Part shown: in pieces, positions 1-12,127 of the stretch
Position numbering within the stretch: the first letter of the stretch is position 1
How the letters are laid out: each line of letters starts with the position of its first letter
Assembly (NCBI GenBank): GCA_018894105.1
Contig: CM032118.1
Span: 32,654,690-32,718,689 of the forward strand
DNA: 64,000 bases
Direction of reading: 5' to 3'
Source of the DNA: Jacaranda mimosifolia
Taxonomy: Eukaryota; Streptophyta; Magnoliopsida; Lamiales; Bignoniaceae
Notes under the pieces: generated by a model
Database searches by the model: none
Seen by the model: only the letters and a program-made list of their open reading frames with translations
Told to the model about the DNA's origin: nothing
Made by a program: the position numbers and the translations under genes

Positions 1-1488
1 CTCATTCTGCCCTAAACTTGAGCCCTAATCCTCATTTTCTACCACATATTTAATGATTCTGGGATATAGTATTCATAAGCAAACTATTTCTTAGATTATT
101 TTTGTGTTTGAGACCATTGGACACTAAACCCGACTTAACTATGAAGGTAATATGCTGCTTCATCCTATTTTATACTGTATTTTTATTTTATTTTTATGAT
201 GTGTTTTCATTTGTTATTGCTAATTATATTAGTTTAAGTCCATGATTTATGAGTTTAAATGCAAAGTGTCCTCAATGATATTATATGACATTATGTGTAG
301 TTTGAATTTGTGCTTTGGTTTAAACCCCAATGTAAAAATTGTTGAATTGAAATATGGGTTGGTAGGAGGTTTGTAAGAACATGACATGATGTCTAATACA
401 GTGTAGGAAAGGAACATGAATTTGAGTTTGCTAACCTAAGAATAGCATACTAGAAAATATTTTTATTGTACTGGATGTATGAGTTATATCGTGGAAAGGC
501 ATGAAGTGTGCTTCTATTGTAAACTATTAGGATTGTCAATTTAACACCTAAATTCAATTTTTTTCATCCATAAAATAATAAAAATAATAGCTTGCTGCAT
601 CCTTGCTTCTTCAAAGAGTTGTTGGAGATGAGTTGCAACAATTCACCACCCAAAAAAAGGCCAAATTGAGGGGAAATGGATGACATTTCTTTTCATTATA
701 ACAGGAGGATAAATAGGTCTTTTTATGGAACCAAACAACTTCAAAAGTAAGAAAAAATTGGCCATCCAACACATGTACAACTAACCTATTATATGGACCT
801 TGTTAAGCAATTTGTTCGAAAATACAAGTGGGTTTATGTCCATTAAAAAAATACAACGTGTCTTCAGTCAATTAGGCATTTTATATGGAGTAAAATGCAT
901 TTTGCCCCATTTTAATTCAAGAATATGAAATGATGGATTTTTAATTCAAGAATGTGAAGAGATGATATCTTAATTTGCATAATGTATTTTAATTATGTGT
1001 ACAGTGAAAATTAATTTAATTATTTGTGTAGTGAAAATTATATGTACTATGTTTAGTACACTGACAACTGTTACTATTCTTAGTATATGTACTATGTTTT
1101 AATATAAGTGTGATCCGTAGTATAGATAAATATATCCACCAATTGTATTTGTATAACTACGTGAAAAATTATTAACTATGAGTTATTATATTATTATTAT
1201 TTTGAATTATTGATTATTTTGCATTTTAAACCAACTTAAAGTGCTTGTTGGGCTTTCAAATCCACACCTTTGTTGATTTTATAAATATGGAGGAGAATTA
1301 ACGTCAAAGAATCATTTTTTTTTTTTTTTTTTTTTGTTGAAGTTTTACATTGTTCTTTATTTGTGTTAAAAAAAGTTATTTAATTTTGTTGAGTAAAGTT
1401 TTATAGATTTTAGACTTTGTTTTGTATTACAATTTAAAGTTGCGCCTCTCTCATATGATCCAACGTTGTGAGCAAGTGCATGGTAAAA
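1..1488. other. Gene-free AT-rich stretch
   Basis: I see no coding region or complete element here. A run of 21 T lies at 1315-1335. A phrase near 900-1030 (AAGAATGTGAAG followed by a GATATCTTAAT motif and a TGTGTAGTG motif) recurs in diverged form near 1735-1825, so part of this stretch is probably old repeat. Confidence 0.5.
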
Positions 1489-1800
1489 TAGTATCAGAGC
1501 AATAGGTTATGATCTAAAAATACAGGGTATGTTGAGTTTAGATGATTAGACTCATTTGAGGCAGGGAATATTGTAATGACTCTAAAATAATAATAATTTT
1601 TTATTAAAATGTAATTAATTTAATAGAGTATTAGATGTAGAAATTAGTGGATTCTATTCATGGATTATGATTAGTATTTTATATGTTGCAAGAAGAGTAT
1701 GGAGAGGTGATTTTTTAATTAAAAAATATAGAGTAATGATATCTTAATCCAAGAATGTGAAGGAATGACATTTTGTTTCAAGAATGCCAAGTAGTGTATT
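1489..1800 (+). mobile_element. Possible LTR-retrotransposon scar (PBS-like and LTR-start-like signals)
   Basis: TAGTATCAGAGC at 1489-1500 resembles the initiator-Met tRNA primer-binding site TGGTATCAGAGC. Only about 70 bp downstream a purine-rich GAGGCAGGGAATA is followed at 1572 by TGTAATGACTCTAAAAT, which looks like the start of a chromovirus-type LTR. This is the order PBS, PPT, 3' LTR with almost no interior, as in a deleted or miniature element. I could not find the matching 5' LTR upstream, and the 3' end of the putative LTR is not defined, so the end given is arbitrary. Confidence 0.33.
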
Positions 1801-2080
1801 TTTGTTATATGTGTAGTGTGAATTAATTTATAAGTTACAAATTTAAGTATACATATGTTGCAAAATTATCTTATACTCACTTTTGTTCAATATATTTCAA
1901 AGTGAAGTTAATGAAATATAAAATGGGGAAGAGGAATGATAATGAATTATAGATAAAGTATTCTCTACTTTGTTTTAATAGTTTTTATTTGGTATTATAA
2001 AATGATACTTTTAGTTGATATTTTTACAAAATGATATTATTTAATTGATTGAATAATTTTTTTTTAATCTTTTGTTTGCA

Positions 2081-2220
2081 AAACCATACCAAATTAGTTG
2101 AATTTTTATTCAATGAATAATGGATAACATCCCAAATATGACAAAAGTCATCATAACAAATTAAACCATACAAATGTAGTTGGATTTTTATCTAATGAAT
2201 AATGGATAACATCCCAAATA
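2081..2220. repeat. Diverged direct duplication of about 58 bp
   Basis: The phrase beginning AAACCATAC and ending TGGATAACATCCCAAATA occurs at 2081-2139 and again at 2163-2220 with a few substitutions and a 1 bp length difference. The 23 bp between them are not obviously repeated. No coding role is visible. Confidence 0.8.
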
Positions 2221-3228
2221 AAATTTGATATCATATTAAAATAAGTAAATAAATAATAACTAGCATATGCCCCATGTTATGCACAGATTAGACTAATTAC
2301 AATTGAAAATATAATTCATATACATTATTTTAATTTCATGTAAAAGTAAATTTAATTCATGATATATTTTTTTAATAAGATACATGGCACAAAATTGAAT
2401 AATATTCTACAAGTCACGATATATGAATATCAAAGATAATGAAAAATCATTCTCGTTATAGCATCATTACATCTATAAAGGGAAAATGTAAAAAAATAAA
2501 AATACTTATATTTTTTCATAACAAAAAAAAAAAAAAAAATCAATAAATCTAAGGCAACTCAAATAAACAATAAAAATTATAATGCTTGATAAGGCTAAAA
2601 AATGATGAACAACAGTGAGAACATAAAAATTTATTACATAATAGAAAAATCAACTAAAAACAAAAAGGAAAAATTGTGTTAAATTATTTTAAAAATAAGC
2701 ATGCAGTTGTATACAAAATAAAAATTTCTTACATATATAGGAAAAAAATTATAAGATATCACTATTTGTTCATTTTTCACAAATCATTATTATTTGGATT
2801 ATCCAATCTAAAAATAAAAATAAGAAAAAAAAGATCGAAACATCAATTTACAGTATAACTAACTTTGATTTCCACAATGTTGATTATAAAAATTAAAGAA
2901 AAGCTCTGATTTTCACTTAATTATGGATATTAAAAGGAATAAGTATATATAAACATTTGTCACTATTTCTAATATACTGACTTTTGTGAACTATTATTTA
3001 TTGTCTTTATCCAAGTTTCATCCTATTCACTATTTTTTTTTTATTTTGCATTTTCCATCATATTTGCCACCATTTACATTTTCTTATTTGAAAAAGCTAC
3101 ATGCTTTTTATTTTATTTTATTTATTTATTTATTCTTTTGCATGTTTGAATCATGGTGCTCATGAAAACTTTGTGCAAATAAAATAAATATTAAAATTAA
3201 AAAAATAAATATACCAAAAACAAATTCT
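2221..3228. other. Gene-free AT-rich stretch
   Basis: Very AT-rich sequence with a 17 bp A run at 2523-2539 and a TTTA-type low-complexity patch near 3110-3135. A 60-codon open stretch at 2676-2858 has only Lys/Ile/Tyr-rich low-complexity content and no family match by eye, so I do not call it a gene. Confidence 0.6.
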
Positions 3229-4399
3229 CACTACAAAAAAGTATACATTTTACTATGGTTAATTATGTGTAGTAAATAGTTATTAAGTGTAGTAAAAAGT
3301 ACTAACTACCTTGCGCTATATTTTTCTAGCCATAGGCATTGCAGGGGGGGTAAAAGTTTAGCTATACTTTTTTAATTGTGGTAATTGACTTTTGCCACAA
3401 AATTATCTTCAATTATTATAAATTTAATGTGAAGTAAAAACTACCAAATAAACTACTATCTTTCACCGCAATTAGAAAAGTACAATATATAGTAGTTAAT
3501 TACCACACTTTGAAAAAATCAGTAAATATTTAAATTATTTTTCACCACAATAAATGTAGTAAAAACCAATTAATTTGAGGAGTTTTAGGAATTTTACTAA
3601 TTGCCTACTCATTTCATTTACACCCGCCCAAGTGTTTATCATAATTCGAACTCTTGACTTTATACTTATTTGTGTGAAGGTGACGTCATTTGGCCAATAA
3701 TCAGCTTTTTTAATAATAAAAATTATTGAAGGCAAGTACTTATTTTGCCTCAAAATTTGGGGTTTTCTTACTGTTTTGAGAGGCTTTGCTAATTAGCTAA
3801 ATTAAGTATTTGATTAATTACTCAAATATTTTTTAATAATAAAAGTTGGAGGGAACCTTTTTATTTTATCTCTAATTTTATTAATTAAAACAATAAGCAA
3901 TTATGAATTTTTTGGTTGGTTTTATTTTGTTAGTTTAGGTTCAATTAATTAATCAAATAACATTTTAATAATAAAAACTGAAAGTAATTTTTTTAATTTA
4001 CTTTGAATATTATTTATTAAACCTTGCTTCTAATATTTTTTTTTTCTTCTTTTTTATTGAATTTTTTTTTTTATTTAACTTCTTATCTTTGCACCAAATT
4101 TTCACAAGTTTCGTTGTTTTCACTTCACCAATGAAAAAGTGTGGTTAATTGATCAATATTTTGCCACGGTTTATGTAGAATTATAGCAAATGTAGCATAT
4201 TATTCATCTCATGTAAAAATTATAGTAAATGAATATATTTTTTACTAAGATAAAATGAAGTATAGTATTTAACTTGAGTTTTACCACACATTTGGTATTT
4301 TATACTACAATAGTAAAATTATAGCAATTAATCTTTTTTACTATGTTATTTTTAGTGAAATAAAAAATATTCTAGCAAAAAGTATATGTTCTTATAGTG
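3229..4399. mobile_element. Non-autonomous CACTA (En/Spm) element
   Basis: The left end reads CACTACAAAAAAGTATAC and the reverse complement of the right end reads CACTATAAGAACATATAC. Both begin with CACTA and match at about 13 of 18 positions. The element is flanked by TCT at 3226-3228 and TCT at 4400-4402, the 3 bp target duplication expected for CACTA. Inside both ends are repeated subterminal phrases (TGTAGTAAA, TATAGTAA, ACTATG-like words). At 1171 bp with no transposase-like reading frame it cannot move on its own and would depend on a CACTA transposase elsewhere. Both ends and the target duplication support exact boundaries. Confidence 0.88.
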
Positions 4400-4402
4400 T
4401 CT

Positions 4403-4860
4403 ATTAAATAAAAGTAGAACTACAACAATAATTTTAAAAAAAAATTATAATTATAAATATATTTCTTTTACTCTTGACTCATTTCTTGTTATTTTTATCA
4501 AAGGCTTGAAAAACATATTTTCTCGAAAGATTATGAGACATGATATACACATGCAAAAAGATTGAAATGGACACGTCCATGATGCTTGAAAGCTTAACGA
4601 CGAAATTATGCATTTCATACCGGAATGGAATAGTTAATGTGCAAAATTATATAGGTATTAATAAATTAGAATATCCAAAAAATAGAATTAGGTGGCACTG
4701 CCTTTGGAAATGTCTACTTAGCTAATTTAAATAGGACACCAACATGGACATGAACATGGTTTAATTCATTATCCATTTGTTTCGCATAATCAGTCCACTA
4801 TGGACCAAGAAATAATTGCAATCAACCGTCACATTTTGGATCAATATCTATATCTTCTAA
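4403..4860. other. Short spacer between two DNA transposons
   Basis: I see no gene or repeat here. The last three bases (TAA, 4858-4860) form the left target-site copy of the Harbinger element that follows. Confidence 0.6.
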
Positions 4861-5380
4861 GGACACGTTTGGATTGTTGGAAATGACTTGATAGATTATA
4901 TTATCAAGTCTCACCAAGTATTTGGATGAAGTGAAAAAAGTTCAGAATTGATAAAGGGCCCGATCCTTTATCCTCTTTTCAATTGATAGTCAATCCCACT
5001 CAAATGACCTAAATTGTATAATCCAAATTGAGAGTGGGAATAAGAAATAAGTCATTTGACAATTATACCCATACAAATTCATAAAATTGGACATTATTGC
5101 CCTCAAAACTACACAAAATATCATATTTCAACTTGTCTAAAACATTTGCAATCTCTCACTATTTCCTCAAATCGTGAGAAAGCTTGTAGCCCTAATTGAG
5201 TGAAGAAATGTCAGGAAAGATGCTACCCATAAAGCATGACCTCCCAAGATACAACCCCTGTTGAGTACATTGAAGGTACAATTGTTGTTAATGTTGAGTA
5301 AAAAGAAAGGGAGAAAGTTAAGCCATTTTCTTTTATTTTCTGTACAACTTTTGCCAAATATTGTAAATAGCGATTTGATC

Positions 5381-5817
5381 AAATACATAGGTGGAAGGAC
5401 TGACTGTTTTGATAGAATATCTTCTGATTTTCGATGGGCTTTGTTTCTTATGTTCAATGCATATAAGAAAATCGGTCAACATGTTATGTTAGGAATGTTT
5501 ATTTTTCTTTCTTTTTTGTTTTCTAATAAAATGAGCAACTGCGTTTAACATCTATATTTACAAATGTATTTAATATATTCTATCATCTACTTTCGATAGA
5601 ATACATAGGTAGAAGGATGGACTTTTTTGATAGAATATCTTCTGATTTTCGATGGGCTTCGTTTTTTATGTTCAATGCATATAGGAAAATGGGTCTACAT
5701 GTTATGTCAAGAATGTTTTTAATCTTTTTCCATTTTATGATAAAACGAACAACTATGTTTGAAAATTTCTAACATCATGATTTACAATTGTATTTGATAT
5801 ATTCTGTCATCTACTTT
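5381..5817. repeat. Tandem duplication of about 218 bp in the Harbinger leader
   Basis: The stretch starting ATACATAGGT at 5383 recurs at 5601. Both copies continue with GATAGAATATCTTCTGATTT and TATGTTCAATGCATATA, and end with CATCTACTTT. The copies differ at scattered sites and by small indels. They lie upstream of the transposase exons and are probably non-coding. Confidence 0.85.
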
Positions 5818-6284
5818 GTCCTCCATACAACTTTCGCTCGAGTAGCTCCGAATTGTCAATTTCATTTGTAGTTGAAAATAATTCTAGTTTGGGTGAAAAG
5901 GTATTCCATAAAAACTCATACTTCCTTTCTTGCAAGTGTGTTAGTTTTAGTCAAATTTGAAACATATATATTAGAAATATCTCAGTACCATTTAAGTTAA
6001 AATATCATTCACTTAAGATAGCTTGCTAGTTAGTTATAAGTGAGTAATTTACATTGATTTGAATTGATATTCATATTGAAAAAAAACATTATTACTTCTG
6101 AAGTTACTGTTGAATTAATATATATTTATCATTGTTGCTATAGTGGTTTCTTAAGTGGATATATCTACAAAGCATCAAGTGATCCTTCTCTTACTTGAGG
6201 AGATCATGAGAGATATTAAGTTTTTTTTTAACATCATTTTTTCATGCATATCAAGCTCGTGTTTGGCGACGTGTGAGCTCATGA

Positions 6285-7581
6285 TGTAGAAGACAGTTGA
6301 CTTATAGTTTGATAGATAGAGCACCCTACCAAATTGAGCATTTGCATGAGATTATAAATATTGATGATGTGTCATCAATAGATAATTTGAGAATGAATAG
6401 AAATGCCTTTACTCACTTGTGTTTCCTCCTAGAAACTATTGGTGGGCTTGTTGCTACAAGGCATGTCAATATTAGTGAGCAGGTAACAATGTTCTTAAGT
6501 ATTTTGGCACGTCATAAAAAGATTCGTATTGTTTGCCATGACTTTCATAGATCTGGCTGCACTATTAGGAAGCACTTTAGTGTTGTTCTGAAAGCATTAA
6601 TTAAGTTGCACACATTATTTCGTATTAATCCAGAGCTTGTTCAAGAAGATTGGACCAATGAGAGGTGGAAATGGTTTAAGGTATCTTATGAATGTTAATA
6701 AACTAGTGTACTTTTCATGACATACTAGTATGACATAACATTGATTACAAATTGATATTGTGTTTATTAATATACGGATGCCTAGGTGCATTTGATGATG
6801 CTTATATTGAAGTAAGAGTTCCTCAAACAAACAAAGCTCGATATAGGAACAGAAAAGGAGAAATTGCAGTAAATGTGTTTGGTGTTTGTGATCAAAACAT
6901 GAAGTTTGTCTACATATTAATTGGTTGGGAGGGTTTTGCTACAGATAGTAGGGTTTTGCGAGATGCCATTCCTAGATCGAATGGGTTAAGAGTTCCTAGT
7001 GGTATTTTATGATTAATACTATTGTCGGCAACTGCAAATCTATAGTTCCTATATCCTTTTTCTTTTCATATTTCTAATTAAAGATTACATGTACAATGTA
7101 TGATACAAGAAATTACTATCTATGTGACTATAGGTACACAAATGGCGATAGTTTTTTAGCACCATATAAAGGTCTTAGATACCATTTCTATGAATAAGAT
7201 ACTGGACAGTCTGCACCCCAAAACTTTCAAGAGTTTTTCAATTTGAAGCATGCTAAGGCGGCAATGTCATAGAGAGATCTTTTGGTTTGTTGAAGTCACG
7301 ATGGGCTATACTTAGGAGTAATTCATATTACCCTATCAAAGTGCAAAAATGCATTATCATGGAATGCTGCTTGCTCCACAATTTCATTTAGACTCATATG
7401 CCAATAGACCCATTAGAGGCTGAACTTCCTGAGATTATTAATCCTAACAATGATCCATAAGTTGCTTTCATTGAGCAAGAAGAGTCGTCGCAGTTTTAGA
7501 CTGATTGGAGGGACAATCTATCTAGGTTTATGTATGCTGAGTGGAGAGGGCTAATTATTTACCTGTATGCATGGTTGTGAG
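6285..7581 (+). pseudogene. PIF/Harbinger transposase (DDE_Tnp_4 type), broken
   Basis: This would be the nuclease that cuts and joins the element ends. An N-terminal helical region (about 6285-6680, with VTMFLSILARHKK and FHRSGCTIRKHF) ends WKWFK at a GT donor (6681). Exon 2 (6776-7010) holds the first catalytic region, GCLGAFDDAYIEV, then RNRKGEIAVNV and GWEGFATDSRVLRDAI with the second Asp. Exon 3 (from about 7107) has YTNGDSFLAPYKGLRY and NVIERSFGLLKSRW with the catalytic Glu, ending near 7581 after a WRDNLSRFMYAEWRG tail. Stops interrupt the last part (after HFYE, after LLHNFI, before TDWRD). The expected acceptor before exon 2 is not a clean AG. No clear ATG precedes the conserved region. 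The family is clear; the intron limits are inferred. Confidence 0.88.
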
Positions 7582-7841
7582 ATTGTAATAATGTTTTGAG
7601 CTATATTATGTACTGGTGAAAGTTTGTATTGAAATCTTCTAGCCATTTAAATTTTGCATGTTTTATTCTCTTTCTAGTATTATACCACCTTTCCCCATGA
7701 TATTTTTCACATGCTTGTGTATTTATATTTTATATTTGTCATTTAAAAGAGCCATACATTTACCATGATACTGGTTTAGATTATTTTCCTTGACGTAAAA
7801 ACTTTTGTGAGAAAAGCATATTTTGATGGCTTTCAGGATTA

Positions 7842-8943
7842 ATGGAGTGAACCACAAGCAAACAAAAATCTAAGGTAGGAAAAAGATCAGATAAAACAAG
7901 AAGATAGTGGACTATCCAAGAAGAAAAGGCTTTGGTGTCTGCATTGAAGGATCTAGTACTAAGAGGTTAGAAATGCGACAATGGATTTAAGACTGGATAC
8001 CTCGAGCTTCTTGAGCATACTATGCTCCAAGGTTTTCCAAGAACTGACATAAGAGTAGACCCCCACATAAATTCTAAAATTCATGTATGGAAGAAAAAAG
8101 ATAGCTCTTTAAATACAATGTTTTCAAGAAGCAGTTTTGGGTGGAATGATGCATCTAATACCATAGATGTGGAAAATGATCAAGTATGGGAAAACTATGT
8201 CAAGGTACGAGCATACCTTTTAATTAATTTAGTTTCTTTTATGACTAATAAGATGTGATGATAGATTATAATCTCGCTACTTAGGTTTCTTACCTGTTGA
8301 AATAGTTGGCTTTATTTGTTTGCGTATTGTTTAGAGCAATATATTGTAGTGCTTTTAAGCGTACCTTATCTTTTGTAGACTGAAAACAATGCACGTACAA
8401 TGAGACACAAGACATGGCCATTTTACAAAGATCTGGTGCGATATATTTGGGAAGGATAAGGCAAGAGGAGAAAATGCTTAAGCTTTTGCTAATGTGGTTC
8501 AAGACTTTCTTAACAAAGCACCCAAAACAAACAGAGACTGGGGTTGATTCCATGCCCGTTTTCCCACCTAAGGATGAAGAAATAGACTACACGCCAATAT
8601 ATCATGGTAATTCCAATGCAACTACAAAGAGCAAATCCTCAAGGAAAAGAAAATCTATTGATCATACTATTGAGTGCTACCTGGATTTGATGAGCTCATT
8701 CTGTGAGAAGACGGATGCACGATTAGTGATATTGCCAAAAGGATTGGTTTTGAGCATAATGCATCTGTATCTAAAAAAGCAGTTTTCGAGGCACTTGGTA
8801 ATATATCTACTTTAAGGATGGAAGACAAGATATATGTTACCAAGCTTTTAGTGAACAACACTAAAGACTTGGACCTTTTCTTCAGTTTTCCTGATGATGC
8901 AAAGGGTGTGATGGTCAAGATGATTCTTGATGGTTGCATTTGA
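7842..8943 (+). pseudogene. Myb/SANT-like accessory protein of the Harbinger element, broken
   Basis: In Harbinger elements this DNA-binding partner helps bring the transposase to the element. Exon 1 (7842-8204) has the Myb/SANT-like (PF12776-type) pattern WTIQEEKALVSALKDLV, KCDNGFKTGYLELLE, PHINSKIHVWKKK and FGWND. A GT donor follows at 8205 and a TAG acceptor ends at 8378. Exon 2 gives NARTMRHKTWPFYKDL, then IFGKDKARGENA in another frame, then a basic linker (SSRKRKS) and a conserved tail (FCEKTDARL, AVFEALGNI, DLFFSFPDDAKGVMVKMILDG) to a TGA at 8941. In-frame stops occur at codon 3, just before WTIQEE, and at 7968-7970 where a conserved Trp is expected. At least three frame changes occur in exon 2. 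It resembles plant L10-interacting-MYB-like proteins. Confidence 0.85.
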
Positions 8944-10261
8944 AACATTTTGGGATAAAAATTACATAAATTTGTGAGACTTATTAGATGTGTTGAAATA
9001 TTTTTGCTATTTTAAGCTTGTGATAGCTACTATCCATGGTGTTTTAACTGAAGGCATAAGAATATTTTACTGGTATATTTTATATGTATTTGAATGTTGA
9101 ATTATGAATTTGATGGAATGTTTATGTGTTATAAGATGGATTTGATGGGATTGTTATTTTGCTTGGATATACTATATTAGAATGTGAGTGTTGGTTTAGT
9201 GTCTGGTAATGATAATTAGGGCTTCTACCTTGAATTTGTCTGGCTTATTAGGTTTCTAGTTAGTTTGAGAAATTTTTTGGATTCCAGGTGCTGCACAGTT
9301 GATTCCTAAATTCAACAGGCCACTATCTCATGGATGCATTTCTTATGCAAATCCACTATATTACAAATTAAATTAAATTCTTTTTCATTTGTTAGTTCTG
9401 TTAGTTCAGCACATTCCATCTCCATTGAAATTGAGATGGTTTCTACATTGGTGTTTTCCATGATATAGGTGGAGCTTTGTCATATTTTCTTGCTCAGGCG
9501 GAAGGGACCCAGTTAACTTGTTTCCATGAAGAAAACTGTATGATTAGAGGAATATATTGACAATTATATTACCTATATGATGGAGCTCTAAAGCTCAATA
9601 TAATGCAGAAAAATCTATTTCGTTGGATTTCACATAGGCACGAAACTCATATAATTGCAAAGTGAAGAATACTTGAATTACTTGGATAAGATAAAACGAA
9701 AGAAGGCAGTGCGTGGCTTCTCTTCAAATGGAAACTGAACTATTGCCTAGTTCAACATTGATTTATTTACAACCTTTGCTCACATTTACTTATTCTCTCA
9801 TTCATATTAATCCCTCTGGCTCCGACTGAAATTCACGGAAGACTGGAAATGCCCTGTCACCGAATGCCAATGGATTATCTTGGATATATAGAGAGATCAA
9901 TATGACCTAAATTCTAATGGATTATCTGGATATACAGAGAGATCAATATAACTTAAATTCTAACAATTTGATAGGTTACTAAATAACATTACAACATAAA
10001 AAGTTGCCAAATAACATGATAATATAACATTATATTACATTAAAAACTTAGATGGGATACATGGATTACACTCCTTGCTATTCTTGGAAAAATGAAGTAA
10101 GTATAACTTCATTCTCATAAACACACATACAAAAATCAAAGATAAACACGAATACATACCAAACATACTTGTTTGAACCATATTCAACCAAAAGCTAAAG
10201 TAATACAAACACCACTTCATGGTGGCAGCAACAGATAGCAACATGGAATAGACTCGCCACT
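8944..10261. other. Gene-free interior of the Harbinger element
   Basis: I see no coding signal between the two convergent gene groups. The stretch contains the short tandem duplication at 9869-9961 and otherwise unremarkable AT-rich sequence. Confidence 0.55.
9869..9961. repeat. Tandem duplication, about 46 bp twice
   Basis: AATGGATTATCTTGGATATA at 9869 begins a 47 bp unit, and a 46 bp copy follows directly at 9916 with one deletion and a few substitutions. Both copies end in TAAATTCT. Confidence 0.88.
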
Positions 10262-11079
10262 CTAATTGAATTTACTAGGGGAATTAGATGCACTTGAGCT
10301 AGGTCCAACATTTGCACTAGCACCAGAGACATCCAAAACAGAGATGTGTTGCATTAAAGGATTTGAAGCTAAGTCAGAAGCATATCCAACCAAGTACTTC
10401 AAGATGGAACCTTTAGAGCTCTCTTGAGTAGTCGAGGAAATGGTGATAGTAGGCGGAGGACCTAGTGCCATTATTTGATTTGCAAGCTTATTCTCATCAT
10501 TAGATTCAGGTTCAACAACAATCACATTACAATCATTCAACTATGGCACGAATGCTTCTCCTCCAAACATGGCATAAAGCTCATGAAAATTTAGGTCACC
10601 ATGTGCTAGATATGTATATGCTAGCTAGTCTTGCTACAAAATCAATTAAGTAAGAATGCTGTGAAATTTCCACACTAATATTACTTCATGATAACAAGAG
10701 ATTTAATGGGTCAAGTACAATCATTATATATATACATACCTTAAGGATGTAGTCCCAAACAAATGGTGGAGCTCTTACTCGGTTGGTTGTTGGATCATAC
10801 TCTATCCTGGATAGTTTTATTATTCAACCAAAAGCCCTATGCCTTTTTTGAAGAAACCTGACCCCTTTTTGTGTACTATTTAAATGTAAAACTAGTGTGA
10901 AATTGCTTGTTCACAACATCCATGGCAATTAAAATTGTATGTGCATTGATATGCCCGACACGAAAATTTTCAAGTTTTGCTTGATTCGTCAACACTTGAA
11001 TAAACAATTTGTCAATTGGCATGTGCCATGCAACATCATACAGAAAATATTCTTGCTTCAACATTTTCTTTCGAGACAT
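10262..11079 (-). pseudogene. Second Myb/SANT-like gene, antisense in the Harbinger element, broken
   Basis: On the minus strand an ATG at 11079 opens a frame reading MPIDKLFIQVLTNQAKL, then GHINAHTILIAMDVVNKQF, and after frame changes RIEYDPTTNRVRAPPFVWDY. A GT donor lies just below 10741 and an AG acceptor at 10634-10635. Exon 2 gives YLAHGDLNFHELYAMFGG, then an acidic and Ser-rich tail (VVEPESNDENK, ASANVGPSSSASNS) to the stop at 10262. The order (helical SANT-like region, DPTTNRV with VWDxY, then ELYAMFGG) fits plant Myb/SANT-like proteins. A TGA at 10834-10836 (read in reverse) replaces the Trp expected in FGWII, and other stops follow FTFK and precede LAYTY. It is a different subfamily from the + strand Myb-like gene of the same element. 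Confidence 0.78.
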
Positions 11080-12127
11080 TTTTATTTTTGGCACAAAATA
11101 TCTTTTTGTTATATTTTGGCACAAAGTTATCCGGTGAAGATGCATACAAGTAGTATGCCTATTTATGGGACAAAAGAGGATCACATGTAGTACAATTTTT
11201 TATTTTTCCATTTGCCTTCATCTCTCCTCAATCCAACCATGCTTCTACAAAGTGTTGTCATTCAAGCATCTCTTGGACAGACAATACAAGATATGCTCCT
11301 ATCTTAGTGCCAAAAATAAAAATAAAAAATGTTGAATGCTTTCTATTGTGTTGTCCATCGAAAGGCATGTCAATGATAATACAATTGCAGAGAATATTTC
11401 ATACACATACTGAAGACTTGCTTATAGTTTTAGCAAAACCAAAAAATGTTGGCCACAACATTTGATAGTAGGAGAATCTCTCCACATCATTTTCATGAAG
11501 AAATGTTGGACTACATCCAAAAAGAAAATGTGGTCCCACAAACCACAAGATTTATGCTTCCAAGTGCCTTGGATTAGTTACAAACAAGAGATTATTTAGG
11601 ACTTGCAAATTGCTAACATTAGAAGTCCAATACAAAAGTAAAAGAAATAGAAGAGTTAATTATTTATTAGTTGCATATAAAAATTCAAGTTAAAAGTTAT
11701 TAAGTTCTATTTTTAAGAAATTTTCCTTGAACAATGGTTAATTAAGTCAAATTAGCAAGTATTACATGTTTCTCCAATAAAAGTTCAAAAGCTACTTATT
11801 TTGAGTTCATTGTGCACCTGTTTATAAGGATGATATTTTATAAATAAGTAGAAGATGAAGAGAATGAAGAAGAATGTGGGTATAATTTAGATAGGATTAG
11901 GTCTCCAAGCCATGGATATTTGGTTCAAATTGGAAGGTTTATTGATGCACAACTTAGAGAAATTGCTCTAAACCCATAAGCCTTTTAAAATTCATTGCCA
12001 TGATTCATTTACAAGTCCATTTGCATTAAGATACCATGAACCAACAATTTGGATAACTTTTTAATTAATACTAGATCATTGATGCGTTACATAATTCTTA
12101 CAAGTTGGATAATACTACCCAAAAAAT
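11080..12127. other. Gene-free interior of the Harbinger element
   Basis: I recognise no conserved protein or repeat between the minus-strand Myb/SANT-like gene and the GRF gene. Short open stretches on both strands lack family motifs. Confidence 0.5.

Noticed and set aside
5167..5548. Open stretches of about 95 codons on both strands
   Set aside because: They overlap the tandem duplication in the Harbinger leader. The second copy does not preserve either frame and no motif is visible.
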